Shown here one piece after another: positions 10,081 through 22,045 of a DNA stretch of 64,000 bases. Positions within the stretch are counted from its first letter, which is position 1; every line of letters begins with the position of its first letter. Both the position numbers and the translations under genes were made by a program. Source of the stretch: Metellina segmentata (taxonomy: Eukaryota; Arthropoda; Arachnida; Araneae; Tetragnathidae); NCBI GenBank assembly GCA_947359465.1, contig OX375882.1, forward strand, positions 57,313,709-57,377,708. Reading direction: 5' to 3'. The notes beneath the pieces were generated by a model that was not told where the DNA came from, searched no databases, and worked only from the letters and a program-made list of their open reading frames with translations.

Positions 10081-13000
10081 TAGATGGATCGATGTAAGAT
10101 GAAAACTCGGTTTATTGTAAACTGACTGAGTAGTACCGAGTTAAATGATCGAATAAGAAAACATCGGATAATTATTAAACTGAAACACTTGCACATAGAT
10201 ACGCTAAACTTAAGTAGCGGTAAAATTTTCAGCGGATACTTTCCTCTGATAGGTATTTAGAGTGTGTTGATGTAATCAATCTTCATTAATTCTCATTTCA
10301 TTAACAAGCATATAAGAACGATATCCATGAAAACAACGAACCAGACGTATTTCGAAGATTTTCTGCTGTCCACAAGATTTAATTACAGTCGCATCGGAGC
10401 AATACACGGACTATTGGTGATGGTCTGGGATGAAACACAAAGGGAAAGATCCGACGTCAACGCCACGTAATTGTTAACCACGGTCAGATGTGTATCGGTA
10501 CATGGTTAGATGGATCAATTTAAGATGAAAACTCGGTTTATTGTAAACTGACTGAGTGGTTCCGAGTTAAATGATCGAATAAGAAAACATCGGATAATTA
10601 TTAAACTGAAACACTTGCACATAGATACGCTAAACTTAAGTAGCGGTAAAATTTTCAGCGGATACTTTCCTCTGATAGGTATTTAGAGTGTGTTGATGTA
10701 ATCAATCTTCATTAATTCTCATTTCATTAACAAGCATATAAGAAAGATATCCATGAAAACAACGAACCAGACGTATTTCGAAGATTTTCTGCTGTCCACA
10801 AGATTTAATTACAGTCGCATCGGAGCAATACACGGACTATTGGTGATGGTCTGGGATGAAACACAAAGGGAAAGATCCGACGTCAACGCCACGTAATTGT
10901 TAACCACGGTCAGATGTGTATCGGTACATGGTTAGATGGATCAATTTAAGATGAAAACTCGGTTTATTGTAAACTGACTGAGTGGTTCCGAGTTAAATGA
11001 TCGAATAAGAAAACATCGGATAATTATTAAACTGAAACACTTGCACATAGATACGCTAAACTTAAGTAGCGGTAAAATTTTCAGCGGATACTTTCCTCTG
11101 ATAGGTATTTAGAGTGTGTTGATGTAATCAATCTTCATTAATTCTCATTTCATTAACAAGCATATAAGAAAGATATCCATGAAAACAACGAACCAGACGT
11201 ATTTCGAAGATTTTCTGCTGTCCACAAGATTTAATTACAGTCGCATCGGAGCAATACACGGACTATTGGTGATGGTCTGGGATGAAACACAAAGGGAAAG
11301 ATCCGACGTCAACACCACGTAATTGTTAACCACGGTCAGATGTGTATCGGTACATGGTTAGATGGATCGATGTACGATGAAAACTCGGTTTATTGTAAAC
11401 TGACTGAGTGGTTCCGAGTTAAATGATCGAATAAGAAAACATCGGATAATTATTAAACTGAAACACTTGCACATAGATACGCTAAACTTAAGTAGCGGTA
11501 AAATTTTCAGCGGATACTTTCCTCTGATAGGTATTTAGAGCGTGTTGATGTAATCAAGCTTCATTAATTCTCATTTCATTAACAAGCATATAAGAAAGAT
11601 ATCCATGTAAACAACGAACCAGATGGATTTCGAAGATTTTCTGCTGTCCACAAGATTTAATTACCGTCGCATTGGACAATACAACGGACTATTGGTGATG
11701 GTCTGGGATGAAACACAAAGGAAAAGATCCGACGTCAACGCCACGTAATTGTTAACCACGGTCAGATGTGTATCGGTACATGGTTAGATGGATCGATGTA
11801 AGATGAAAACTCGGTTTATTGTAAACTGACTGAGTAGTACCGAGTTAAATGATAGAATAAGAAAACATCGGATAATTATTAAACTGAAACACTTGCACAT
11901 AGATACGCTAAACTTAAGTAGCGGTAAAATTTTCAGCGGATACTTTCCTATGATAGGTATTTAGAGTGTGTTGATGTAATCAATCTTCATTAATTCTCAT
12001 TTCATTAACAAGCATATAAGAAAGATATCCATGAAAACAACGAACCAGACGTATTTCGAAGATTTTCTGCTGTCCACAAGATTTAATTACAGTCGCATCG
12101 GAGCAATACACGGACTATTGGTGATGGTCTGGGATGAAACACAAAGGGAAAGATCCGACGTCAACACCACGTAATTGTTAACCACGGTCAGATGTGTATC
12201 GGTACATGGTTAGATGGATCGATGTACGATGAAAACTCGGTTTATTGTAAACTGACTGAGTGGTTCCGAGTTAAATGATCGAATAAGAAAACATCGGATA
12301 ATTATTAAACTGAAACACTTGCACATAGATACGCTAAACTTAAGTAGCGGTAAAATTTTCAGCGGATACTTTCCTCTGATAGGTATTTAGAGCGTGTTGA
12401 TGTAATCAAGCTTCATTAATTCTCATTTCATTAACAAGCATATAAGAAAGATATCCATGTAAACAACGAACCAGATGGATTTCGAAGATTTTCTGCTGTC
12501 CACAAGATTTAATTACCGTCGCATTGGACAATACAACGGACTATTGGTGATGGTCTGGGATGAAACACAAAGGAAAAGATCCGACGTCAACGCCACGTAA
12601 TTGTTAACCACGGTCAGATGTGTATCGGTACATGGTTAGATGGATCGATGTAAGATGAAAACTCGGTTTATTGTAAACTGACTGAGTAGTACCGAGTTAA
12701 ATGATAGAATAAGAAAACATCGGATAATTATTAAACTGAAACACTTGCACATAGATACGCTAAACTTAAGTAGCGGTAAAATTTTCAGCGGATACTTTCC
12801 TATGATAGGTATTTAGAGTGTGTTGATGTAATCAATCTTCATTAATTCTCATTTCATTAACAAGCATATAAGAAAGATATCCATGAAAACAACGAACCAG
12901 ACGTATTTCGAAGATTTTCTGCTGTCCACAAGATTTAATTACAGTCGCATCGGAGCAATACACGGACTATTGGTGATGGTCTGGGATGAAACACAAAGGG

Positions 13001-13663
13001 AAAGATCCGACGTCAACACCACGTAATTGTTAACCACGGTCAGATGTGTATCGGTACATGGTTAGATGGATCGATGTACGATGAAAACTCGGTTTATTGT
13101 AAACTGACTGAGTGGTTCCGAGTTAAATGATCGAATAAGAAAACATCGGATAATTATTAAACTGAAACACATGCACATAGATACGCTAAACTTAAGTAGC
13201 GGTAAAATTTTCAGCGGATACTTTCCTCTGATAGGTATTTAGAGCGTGTTGATGTAATCAAGCTTCATTAATTCTCATTTCATTAACACAAGCATATAAG
13301 AAAGATATCCATGTAAACAACGAACCAGATGGATTTCGAAGATTTTCTGCTGTCCACAAGATTTAATTACAGTCGCATCGGAGCAATACACGGACTATTG
13401 GTGATGGTCTGGGATGAAACACAAAGGGAAAGATCCGACGTCAACACCACGTAATTGTTAACCACGGTCAGATGTGTATCGGTACATGGTTAGATGGATC
13501 GATGTACGATGAAAACTCGGTTTATTGTAAACTGACTGAGTGGTATCGAGTTAAATGATCGAATAAGAAAACATCGGATAATTATTAAACTGAAACACTT
13601 GCACATAGTTGCACACTTGTACACAGATTCGCTAAACTTAAGGAACGGTAAAATTTTCAGCAG
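10081..13663. repeat. 426-bp satellite, eight full units plus a partial ninth
   Basis: The motif TAGATGGATC recurs at 10081, 10507, 10933, 11359, 11785, 12211, 12637, 13063 and 13491: seven periods of exactly 426 and one of 428 caused by a 2-bp insertion near 13288. Units are almost identical. Variants show a higher-order repeat: unit 4 resembles unit 6 and unit 5 resembles unit 7 in shared diagnostic changes, so 11359-12210 and 12211-13062 form an 852-bp dimer repeat. Unit 8 starts like units 4 and 6 and ends like 3, 5 and 7, as expected from unequal crossing-over. The last 90 bp of each unit (for example AAGGGAAAGATCCGA and AACCACGGTCAGATG) come from the tail of the local SINE in minus orientation. 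The ninth unit decays after GCACATAG near 13608. Confidence 0.97.
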
Positions 13664-13686
13664 ATACCATCTTAGGGTTTCACACG

Positions 13687-14027
13687 ATTACATCCATTCT
13701 ACAACCATCAGTCGTCCCACATGACTATTAACTTTTTTTGACCTTCTCTATCAATAGAATATATCCTTGAATTCTTTGAATCAAGGTATAGGTTGACTAA
13801 ATTAATGTTCTGAAAATTTTGCAGTAATGATAGCATTGGTGACAGAACGTTCGAAGTGATTAAATAGTAGTATTATTTGAGGAATAAACATATCAACTTT
13901 TAACAGTTAATAATTCATAAAAAAGAAATTAACTATCTGTGATGTTAACTCCATTACATCCATTCTACAACCATCAGTCGTGTCACATGGCTACTAACTT
14001 GTTTTGACCTTCTTAATCAGTAACTTA
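13687..14027. repeat. Direct repeat pair, about 70 bp, 266 bp apart
   Basis: 13687-13757 and 13953-14027 share ATTACATCCATTCTACAACC, ATCAGTCGT, CACATG and TTTTGACCTTCT. Related but weaker sequences occur at about 40020-40100 and 40951-41045, so this is a small dispersed family. Confidence 0.7.
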
Positions 14028-15130
14028 TAAGCTGTAACCTATTATTGGCATTACGTTTTTCACAAATTGCAAGCAAATAAATGTGATTTGTCCAATATAT
14101 GAAAATTGAATGCTTACTGAGACTAAAATAGTTTAAGTAACATGGTGCATTTATCACGTATATATCCCGTATTGACTTGTAAGTATTCTAAAGGCTGGTA
14201 TAAGAATAAAAAATGAGAAAATTCACAAACACATGAGACCAGTTATCAACCGGTTATAAACAAATTTTTTCCAACTTTTGTTCAGAACTCTGAACTTCCA
14301 ATATCACATGATTTCTTCGACGCACGTTTATGGCAACACGAACAGGGCAAACGATATATGACGTCATCGAATGACGTGAGCTAACTCCAATTGGTTAGAA
14401 TATCTGGGAACTCTATTTTCTGTTGTTTATTTCCCTACATTCGAGGTTTATTTTTCAGACACAGCGTATTTTTTTCAAACGTGTGTAAAAAAGTTGCCTC
14501 CTAACATTATTAAAAAATCTTAAAAGTTATACCTTTGCATACTATAAGAAATTACGATGAATAAATTTGTATGTAAATTACACATAATTATTTGCTTCAC
14601 ATCACACTCTGAGTATAATGCAAATATGTACTATGAATATTTTCAACCAAACTTTATAAAATAATTGCAAGCTCCAAATTAATGAAGTTGAACATATGTT
14701 TGTTGATTATAGCATCAATCTTCATTTTTTATATTAAAAACTCAATTTTTAATGATAAATTTTCAATTTCAGTATGTTGGAGTATACTGGGTTTGATACG
14801 CTTCAAATTAAAAGTGAAAAATAAATGAAGCTTAATTATCTAAAATGAAGAAGGTGTACAAGGAAAAAGAAAGTTTCCCAGATAAAAATATTATTACTGG
14901 ATATTCACAACACTATTCATTCCAATATATAAATTTATTTGAAATTGAAATCTGAAGATTAAATTAAAATACAAATAAACAAATTCAAATAATAATTTGA
15001 CTTTTACAACTATCAGTATTGTTACAGTATTCAATAACTGATCATCAATAAATAAAATAATTAATTTATTAAATTAACAAAAATTAATAAAATCTAAAAA
15101 TAAATAAACCACTAGTGATATTTATGGAAT
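14028..15130. other. AT-rich spacer, nothing recognised
   Basis: No gene supported. 14300-14400 is a slightly GC-richer patch holding a TGACGTCATCGAATGACGTGA stretch of nested TGACGT motifs; no function can be assigned. Confidence 0.4.
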
Positions 15131-16190
15131 ACTTGCTCTTTAAATACCTTATATTGTTTGGGGAAAGTGGGAAAATATAGCAAACGATATAAGTATTAAA
15201 TATAAGATTCCTCAATTTACAATAAAATATACGTTAATTTTCAACATTAAATTCCATAGATTATGATATTTTTCTATGATTTATTTACATTAATTCAGTC
15301 AGATTCCTAATGTCTATTCAAAATTTTGAGAAAATATAGCAAGTTATTTAACATTAACTAAATTCGTTCGCAATTTCAATAAAGTCTACATTAATTTTTA
15401 ACAATAAGTTTATATCATCCATTTACATTCATTCAGATTCGTAATATCTATTCACTTTTATATTTTGAGAAACATAAAAAATTATATAAACATTAAGAAA
15501 CTTCTTCAATTCCCCAGTTGCCAATAAAATCTTAATTAATTTTAACATTAAGTTTCACAAGTTGTGATCTTTTATATCATCTATTTGTATTGCTTCATTC
15601 AGATTCTAATGTCTATTTAATTTTTTTTTACATACATTCTTCCACAATTTACATAAAGTCTACGCTAATTTTCAACAAAAATTCGAGTTCCTATTGATTG
15701 CGATCTTTTATCTCATCCATTTGCATTGATTCAGTTCACGTTTTATTTTTTGAGAAAATATAGCAAGCTTTCAAAACATTAAATTCTTCCTCAATTTCTG
15801 TGGTATACATTAATTATCAATCTTAAGTTCTGAATTCTTATATCGCCCATTTGAATCATTTCATTCAGATTCCTAATGTGCATTTACGTTTTATTTTTTG
15901 AGCAAATCTAACAGATTTTACAAACATATTAACTAAATTCTTCCAAAATTTCTGAAGTCAACATTAATTATAAACTTTTAGTTCTATAGGTTGTGATCTT
16001 GTATATATCATACATTAACATTACTTCATTCAAGATAGTAATGTTTATTCATGTTATATAAAATTATAAAAATTCTTCCTCAATTACTATAAAGTCTACA
16101 TCAGTTTTCCCCCTTAAATTCTGAAGGTTCTGATTTTTTTATATCATCAATATCCATTACTACATTCAGATTATTAATGTCCCTTCACAT
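15130..16190. repeat. Degenerate tandem array of about 145-bp units
   Basis: The anchor CATTCAGATTCCTAATGT and close variants recur near 15295, 15430, 15590, 15728 (partial), 15865, 16024 and 16160. Units also share AAAATATAGCAAG, TTCTTCCTCAATTTC, AAAGTCTACATTAATTTT and GTTGTGATCTTTTATATCATC. Divergence between units is high, so the array is old. Confidence 0.75.
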
Positions 16191-17759
16191 TTATTTTCAA
16201 CGTCTACGGTAACTGCATTAGAAATCGGACCAAAAAAGCCTGTAGGAATGACACTTTTAATAACCGTCAAACCCAGAAAGCGAAACGGGAAAAACAAGAA
16301 ACGGAGAAATAAATTTCGTAGAAGTCCACTATTTTTCAAGCTCTGCCGTGCAAAACAATTTCTCTTACCGAAAAAGATCGTTCCCCACAGAGCGCATATG
16401 TCCTGTACAACGAAATAAAAAAACCACATATTTTCCAAATACCACTTTTTACGAATCTCGTAAAAAGAAAATCTGGAGAGAAAATAATGAAAAAACAAGA
16501 AGAAAAATCCTACAAGAACCTTAAAGAAATTGAAAAGCGAAAACAAATTTAATCCACACGTCGAGTAACGGTCACCGTTAAGCAAATTTCGCCGAAATTC
16601 GATTTATTTCCCCTATAGCTAGACAGATAAAACTTTTCTTAGTCTAGCCATAGTCTAGACTATGATGGTGGTCGTCTTCCCAGCTGGAAATACTCCGAGG
16701 TTTTTTCCAGTTAACTTAAGCCGAGATTGCTGTAAACAAATAAGTTTAAAGAAGTTTTGAACAACGTTAGAATGAACTCACGCAAGTACAATGAGCTCTC
16801 ACCTCATACGAGGAAATTTAGCTTAAAAATAAAAACTGAATAGGTTGTTATCTTACCTCTTGATATTTAAGAATTATTTATCGAAAAAGTTAAGCGATTT
16901 TATTTTGAATTTAAAAGCTCTTTAAAACTAAGCCCTTGGGAATTTCATAGTAAAAAAAATAATTATTTACTAAAAATGAATTCTTTTTTATTTCGGAGTT
17001 GCATTGCTTTAAAAATATTTGTTCTCCAATTGCACAATTATGCAGTAAATTGTGTTTCTGTTTCAAAACTAGAGATTCTGGGGATTGAAAAAATGACCAC
17101 TATGACAGATTTTTGTCGCGTTCAGGTTTTTGTAGTTCACTTGTGATGTATCAAATTTCAAAATGACTTCAATTTTTTCGCATAAATATTATGCATTTAA
17201 AAAAAAGTTTACTGTATTTTTTAATATTTGGATAGCTTAGATTTGTGCCCAGTTAAAAAAGAAATAAAGATGATTAAACTGTAATTATTACATTAATATT
17301 TATTACAATCCACAAAGCTGAAATATTTCGTACAAAGTTGTGTAATATTCTTCGATGCGTTCAGCTTTATTTATTTACCATTCCCCTTGGTGTTTCATTT
17401 CATAATGAAAAAACTCATACCTAGCTATAGATTATTTTATTTTGAATACGTAGTTTATACAAAAATGCCTAAACAACTAAAATCAAAAATACAAAAAGTT
17501 GAAGACAGTAATGCGAAAAACTAATCTCAAATTAAAGAATATCTCAGTTAAAAGAACAAGTAATTATTTTGTTTTCCTATGTTAATACAATCGTAACAAT
17601 CCGTCTTCGCCCGAGGTTTTGTGTTTCATGCAAACCAAATAGCGTCTGTTTCTTAAACATTTCTATTGATTGGATAAACAGCGTTTCGAGATTTGTTCGC
17701 TTCACATGCTTGCATTCTTTCCTCTATCGATTGCAACTTTTACACAATGCGCTTTGTTG
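16191..17759. other. Spacer with an unrecognised minus-strand ORF
   Basis: A 139-codon open frame (16166-16585, minus) encodes a Phe/Leu/Arg-rich sequence because the plus strand is purine-rich. I recognise no family, and the frame starts inside the tandem array's edge, so it is probably fortuitous. A perfect palindrome ATAGTCTAGACTAT lies near 16650. 16800-17560 is AT-rich with nothing recognised. Confidence 0.4.
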
Positions 17760-17770
17760 AATTTTACTAC

Positions 17771-18093
17771 GCCAACCAACCGTTCTCGTAGTTAAGGTGT
17801 TAGCCTCCAGATAGGAAAATTCCTGGTTCGAATCCAGCTCAGTGCATGGATGTTTGTAAGGGTATGGTGTAGAGGCGGCAAGTGCACCATAAATCTGTCG
17901 TAGCCGAAAGTCCTCACGTTGGGTTAGAGTGGACGTTTGAGAGTGGTGCCAGCTCAGGTGTTCCCTCTACTGACCGTGGTTTAAATTTACGTCATGTTGT
18001 ACTCGAATATTTCCCTTGGGGGATTGATCCCGTCGTCAATAGCCCGTTGAGTTGCTAAAGTACGACGTTAACTCAAAACTACCATTACCATTA
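17771..18093 (+). mobile_element. tRNA-derived SINE, family A, full length
   Basis: The head has an A-box-like TAGTTAAGGTG and a perfect B box GGTTCGAATCC, i.e. an internal RNA polymerase III promoter as in tRNA genes. The core (CCTCACGTTGGG, GCCAGCTCAGGTGTT, TGACCGTGG) and tail (ATAGCCCGTTGAGTTGC, TACGACGTTAACT) follow, ending in ACCATTACCATT. It is flanked by a perfect 11-bp duplication AATTTTACTAC at 17760-17770 and 18094-18104, which fixes both ends and shows LINE-type retrotransposition. Confidence 0.92.
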
Positions 18094-18117
18094 AATTTTA
18101 CTACAGTGGCTCCAAAG

Positions 18118-18740
18118 GAAAGACGGGACGTGGTGTAGCCCGGTTGGAAGAGTAACGTATTAGTAACCGAATGGATGCGAGTTCGAATCCAACCAAAGAC
18201 CATTTTGTACAAAGGAGGGAGGTACGTTAAATCTATCGTGGGCTGAAATCTCCTTACGTTGCCGTTGTGTGGTAAGGTAATTTTTAGTTAACGTCGTACT
18301 AGAGCAAGATGACGGGCTGGGATCAATCCCTTAAGGGAAAGATCCGAGGACAACACCTCGTAATTTTGAACCACGGTCAGATGACGAGTCAACACCTGAG
18401 CTTGCACCCCGTTCTCCGAAGATCCACACCAACCCAACGTGAGGACTTTCTACCACGACAGATTTAAGGTGCACCAGCCGCCTCCACACCATACGCTTAC
18501 AAACATCCATGCCGCCTGTACCCGGATTCGAACCAGGAACCTTGGCGTTGTGTGGAATTTCAGAGAGGGGAATGCCAGCTAGGGTGTGACCTCGTAATCT
18601 GATCGTGGTTGTTCATAATTACTTGGTGTTGTCCTCGGACCATTCCCTTCTGGTTTCATCCCGGACTTCCACCAATAACCCGTTATGTAGCACCAGTGTA
18701 CAGTTAATTAAAGTACCTACCTATCCCAAGAAACGACGTA
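18118..18740 (+). mobile_element. tRNA-derived SINE, family B, split by a nested SINE
   Basis: This copy has a different head from family A: A-box-like TAGCCCGGTTGG and B-box-like GAGTTCGAATCC. It runs to 18272, is interrupted, and resumes at 18542 with the core and tail (TGCCAGCTAGGG, GGTGTTGTCCTCGGACC, AATAACCCGTT). Removing the insertion restores a continuous SINE of about 340 bp. Confidence 0.85.
18273..18541 (-). mobile_element. Family A SINE nested in a family B SINE
   Basis: A minus-strand SINE, truncated within its tRNA-like head, is flanked by a 14-bp duplication: TTGCCGTTGTGTGG at 18259-18272 and TTGGCGTTGTGTGG at 18542-18555 (one mismatch). The duplication lies in the core of the older SINE, proving insertion order. 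Confidence 0.92.
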
Positions 18741-18959
18741 GCTAATCATAAACAGGTGCGTTGATCTAGAAATTCCAGACAGAATAAATTATTCAAATGT
18801 ATAACATTAGACATGATTTTTCTTTCTCATAATGTACCCAAGCATTTTCACTTGCCATTCTTAAACCATTCACTCTTAGGTAGTTTCAATGCTCAATTCA
18901 TAAAATCTACACATGACTAAATATCTTACTTGGTAGATTGATTGAAATTCGAGCAATTG
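18741..18959. other. Short AT-rich spacer
   Basis: Nothing recognised. Confidence 0.4.
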
Positions 18960-19105
18960 TCCTATAAATGTAAACAATACGAGTCAATAGTTAATCATAT
19001 CAAACTCTATAGTTAATCAAATCAGACTCTCTATAGTTAATAATATAATTCAGTCTTTATAGTTAATCATTCATGTCACAGCGCATAGTTAATCATAGTC
19101 AAGAG
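18960..19105. repeat. Short tandem repeat of about 30 bp
   Basis: TATAGTTAATCA recurs five or six times with intervening TCAAACTC/TCAGACTC segments. Confidence 0.75.
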
Positions 19106-19215
19106 CCAATAATAATAATGCTTGGCATCAAGGCACATATTGGAGACGGAAGTGCGTAGACTGACATTTCTTTGATTAAATCACTCTAGAATACACTGGA
19201 CTCTAGCGGATTTGC

Positions 19216-19744
19216 GTGATAATCAACTACTTGTTCGGGTTTTTTTCTCGTGGTATGGCCTGGGACTTTTGCGTGTTCTCCTGGTCAATTGAACGCCTAC
19301 GCCTACATGAACATTTTGGACAACCAGGTTCTTCCAACGCTCTGGCAATTTTATGGAATAGACAAATGTTCCTTCCAGGACGACAGCGCTCAATGTCATG
19401 TTTCAGCCTCTGTCAAGCAGTGGTATCAAGATATGGATGTAAAACGTTTTCCCTGGCCTGTTCAGAGTCCCGACCTAAGCCCCACAGGACATTTGTGGGA
19501 CAAGTTAGAGTGACGCTTACGAACCAGAGAGCGACGTCCGAAATCTACAGATGAGTTGGCGACATTCTTGCAGCAGGAATGGACACAAATAACCATAGCT
19601 ATGTTTCTAAACCTTGTTCAAAGTATGCCCAGAAGGGTTGTTAGTGTAATTTCAGCACATGGGGGACCATAACCCTATTAAAGCATGTATTCTTTCCCTT
19701 ATACCATCACATCTTGCCGACCGGTCCATTATTTTAGGGTAGTG
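19216..19744 (+). pseudogene. Tc1-like transposase, 3' fragment (second family, copy 2)
   Basis: The frame from about 19250 encodes NAYAYMNILDNQVLPTLW, then FQDDSAQCHVSA with the second catalytic Asp, then PWPVQSPDLSPTGHLWDKLE. The family's catalytic Glu (SPDLSPIEHLWD) has become Gly, in the expected position 34 residues after the Asp plus one. A stop follows, after which the C-terminal part continues as RLRTRERRPKSTDEL and MPRRVVSVISAHGGP. The 5' half is missing. The right end is the terminal repeat shared with the copy at 8808, ending at 19744 next to TA (19745-19746). Not functional. Confidence 0.88.
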
Positions 19745-20340
19745 TATATCAAAGTTCACCTGGCGGTGTAAACTTGTTTGAAAATGACACACTAAAATGG
19801 AGGCCAGAAGTACGTATCATACTAAATTTAAGTAAATATTCTTAAGACACAACAAGGAGAGTCTAATAGTGTGATCAGAATTGCAGCAAATATTGACGAG
19901 CACGAAAAATGAATTGCTCTACTTCAATAACAAAATACAGATATCATCACCATTGAAATTTACCTATTTGCCTGATGCAAAAGTTCGTCCCTTTTCAGGC
20001 TCTAGATAACATTACATCGCAAAACCGGACGTGTGAAGTATCTACTTCACGTGTAAAAATTTGATATTTGAAAGAATAAATTTCAGTGAGGATTCTGGGA
20101 AAATTTGTTATTTGGGTAAGGTTTTAAAATTTTGTTAAGCGTTAAAAAATGGCAAAAAATAAGGAGCATTTTCGACATATTATGCTTTTTATCTTCGAAA
20201 GGGCAAAAATGTTTCGCAGACGAAAAAGGAAATATGTGTTGAGGGGCGTGAGGGTGCTGTTTACCATTCCACATGCCGTAAGGGGTAATGGTTTCATCAC
20301 CTAGACCGTATCTTTATCCAGAGACCTCAGAACTTCTATG
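19745..20340. other. Spacer, nothing recognised
   Basis: No gene or repeat supported. Confidence 0.4.
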
Positions 20341-20353
20341 AACTCGGATAATG

Positions 20354-20679
20354 ATAATTTCTAATTAACGTCGTACTTGAAGAGCACAATGGCCTATAGG
20401 AGAAGGCCCGGGGGCCAATCCCCTAAAATAAAGACCCGAGGACAACACCTCGTAAATTTGAACCACGGTCAGATGACGTGGTAACACTTGAACTGGAACC
20501 CCACTCTCCAAACTTCCACACCAACCCAACGTGAGGACGTTTGGCCATGACAGATTTAAGATGCACCAGCCGCCCACACACCAAACGCTTACAAACCTCC
20601 ATGCACTGACCCGGATTCGAAACAGGAACCATCCGATCTATAAGCTACCTTAAACCACCACTTGTTGGTCTGCTCGATG
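20354..20679 (-). mobile_element. Family A SINE
   Basis: The tail starts at the left (CTAATTAACGTCGTACT), the core is clear (ACCACGGTCAGATGACG, CTCTCCAAACTTCCACACC, AACCCAACGTGAGGAC) and the tRNA-like head ends at the right (CCGGATTCGAAACAGGAACC is a mutated B-box region). Diverged duplications AACTCGGATAATG (20341-20353) and GCTCGGGATTATG (20681-20693) flank it. Confidence 0.85.
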
Positions 20680-21109
20680 AGCTCGGGATTATGTGGCTAC
20701 TGGATAGTAGAGAAAGTTCATCGAACAGAACGGCACATACTATATTGATTCGATGTTATTTTTAGTAAATAAAATTTTGTGTTTCAATTTTTGTGAAAAA
20801 AAAAAGGAGCGAACTCTTTTGCAACAACGCAATATTTACTAAATATCCAATTTACGTGGACATGGATTCCGGGTATGTATTAACAAGGAATGTCTTCTTC
20901 AAAACTATTTAATTCATGAGTTTCATTTACTTCGAGAGCCACGACACATTTCAAAGTATAACGTGTGTGCGGTGATGTATATATTACCACACAATAGACA
21001 AAAGCAGCATCTTTTGGCTGCAAGAATCCAAGGAAATATTTCATCGGTCAAGTTGGTCACAACCCTTCTTCGAGTTGCAGAATGGAAAAATACGTATGAT
21101 GCCTTCAGA
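20680..21109. other. Spacer, nothing recognised
   Basis: Includes a poly-A stretch near 20795; no gene supported. Confidence 0.4.
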
Positions 21110-22045
21110 GGGTTAAAGAATACGAAATTAATGAAGTAATTTGAAAATTACCCATATGTATTTTTATTTAAATAATTTCCCTGGTGGATATTAATTTATG
21201 TATGCCGAGATTTTAAAGTGGCAAATTTTTAATGTGATGAATAAAGTGAGTTTATAATTGGAAATATTAACGATACCCGTATTACAATGCAATCGCATGA
21301 ACCATTCAGTGGGTTAAATATAAAACCAATTAATTTTGTTTTCGAAAATTAAAACCATCTTCAAAATGTTTCTCTGACGATATTTTTTTTTTGAATGAAT
21401 AATAGAATTTTAGTGCCAAAACATTTTGCTGTGAGAAATAAAGTGACTTTATAATTCAAAAGGTATTTAACTACCGTAATGAAATTAAATCACATGAGCC
21501 CTTCGGAAGGTGAAATAATACAAAACCAATTAATCATATATTTTGAAAGCTAGCCAGATATCTTTTAATTCAAATAATTCTTCTGCCCATGATTGTGTTT
21601 GAATGAAGAACACTGAATTAATGGCAAACTTGTCCTTATGGTAGGTCGGTCTTTTGATTAACGTCACACTGGATAACACAATGGGCTATTGACGACGGTC
21701 CTAGTTCAATCCCCGAAGGGAAAGATCCGAGGACAACACAACGTAATATTAAACAACAGTCAGATGACAAGTTCATAACTGAACTAATTTTTCGCAGTAA
21801 GAAATAAACATGAATTTATAATTTAAAAGGTAAACGATGTTTACAATGAAAATTTATGAATCCTGCAGAGAGGGGTTAAACCAATTAATCATATAATTCG
21901 AAAAAATTAGTCACCTATATTTTTATTTAATAATTTCTCTGACTGTATTCATTTTTGTAGAATATCCGAATTTTAAATTGGGGAACTTTTCTCTGGGGGA
22001 AAGTAAAGTAAATTATAATTAAAAAGGTGTTTTAACTGTTTGTCA
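21110..22045. repeat. Degenerate tandem array of about 200-bp units, one split by a SINE
   Basis: The anchor GAAATAAAGTGACTTTATAATT-type motif occurs near 21239, 21435, 21801 and 22001. Units share TTTTATTTAAATAATTTC, AAAACCAATTAAT and CATGAACC-like segments. The long third interval (366 bp) is explained by the SINE fragment at about 21650-21790. Confidence 0.75.
21650..21790 (-). mobile_element. Truncated SINE tail and core fragment
   Basis: GATTAACGTCACACTGG, GGGCTATTGACGACGGTCC, GAAGGGAAAGATCCGAGG and CAGTCAGATGAC are in the order of a minus-strand SINE. The head is missing, as in 5'-truncated insertions. Confidence 0.85.

Noticed and set aside
10081..13663. CRISPR-like or bacterial repeat array
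   Set aside because: Units are contiguous 426-bp copies with no unique spacers; this is a eukaryotic satellite.
16166..16585. 139-codon minus-strand frame as a membrane protein
   Set aside because: Its Phe/Leu richness follows from a purine-rich opposite strand; no family resemblance, start or splice context supports it.
17811..17850. tRNA gene from B box GGTTCGAATCC and A-box-like sequence
   Set aside because: The tRNA-like part continues into a SINE body, lacks a foldable acceptor stem, and recurs in other SINE copies.
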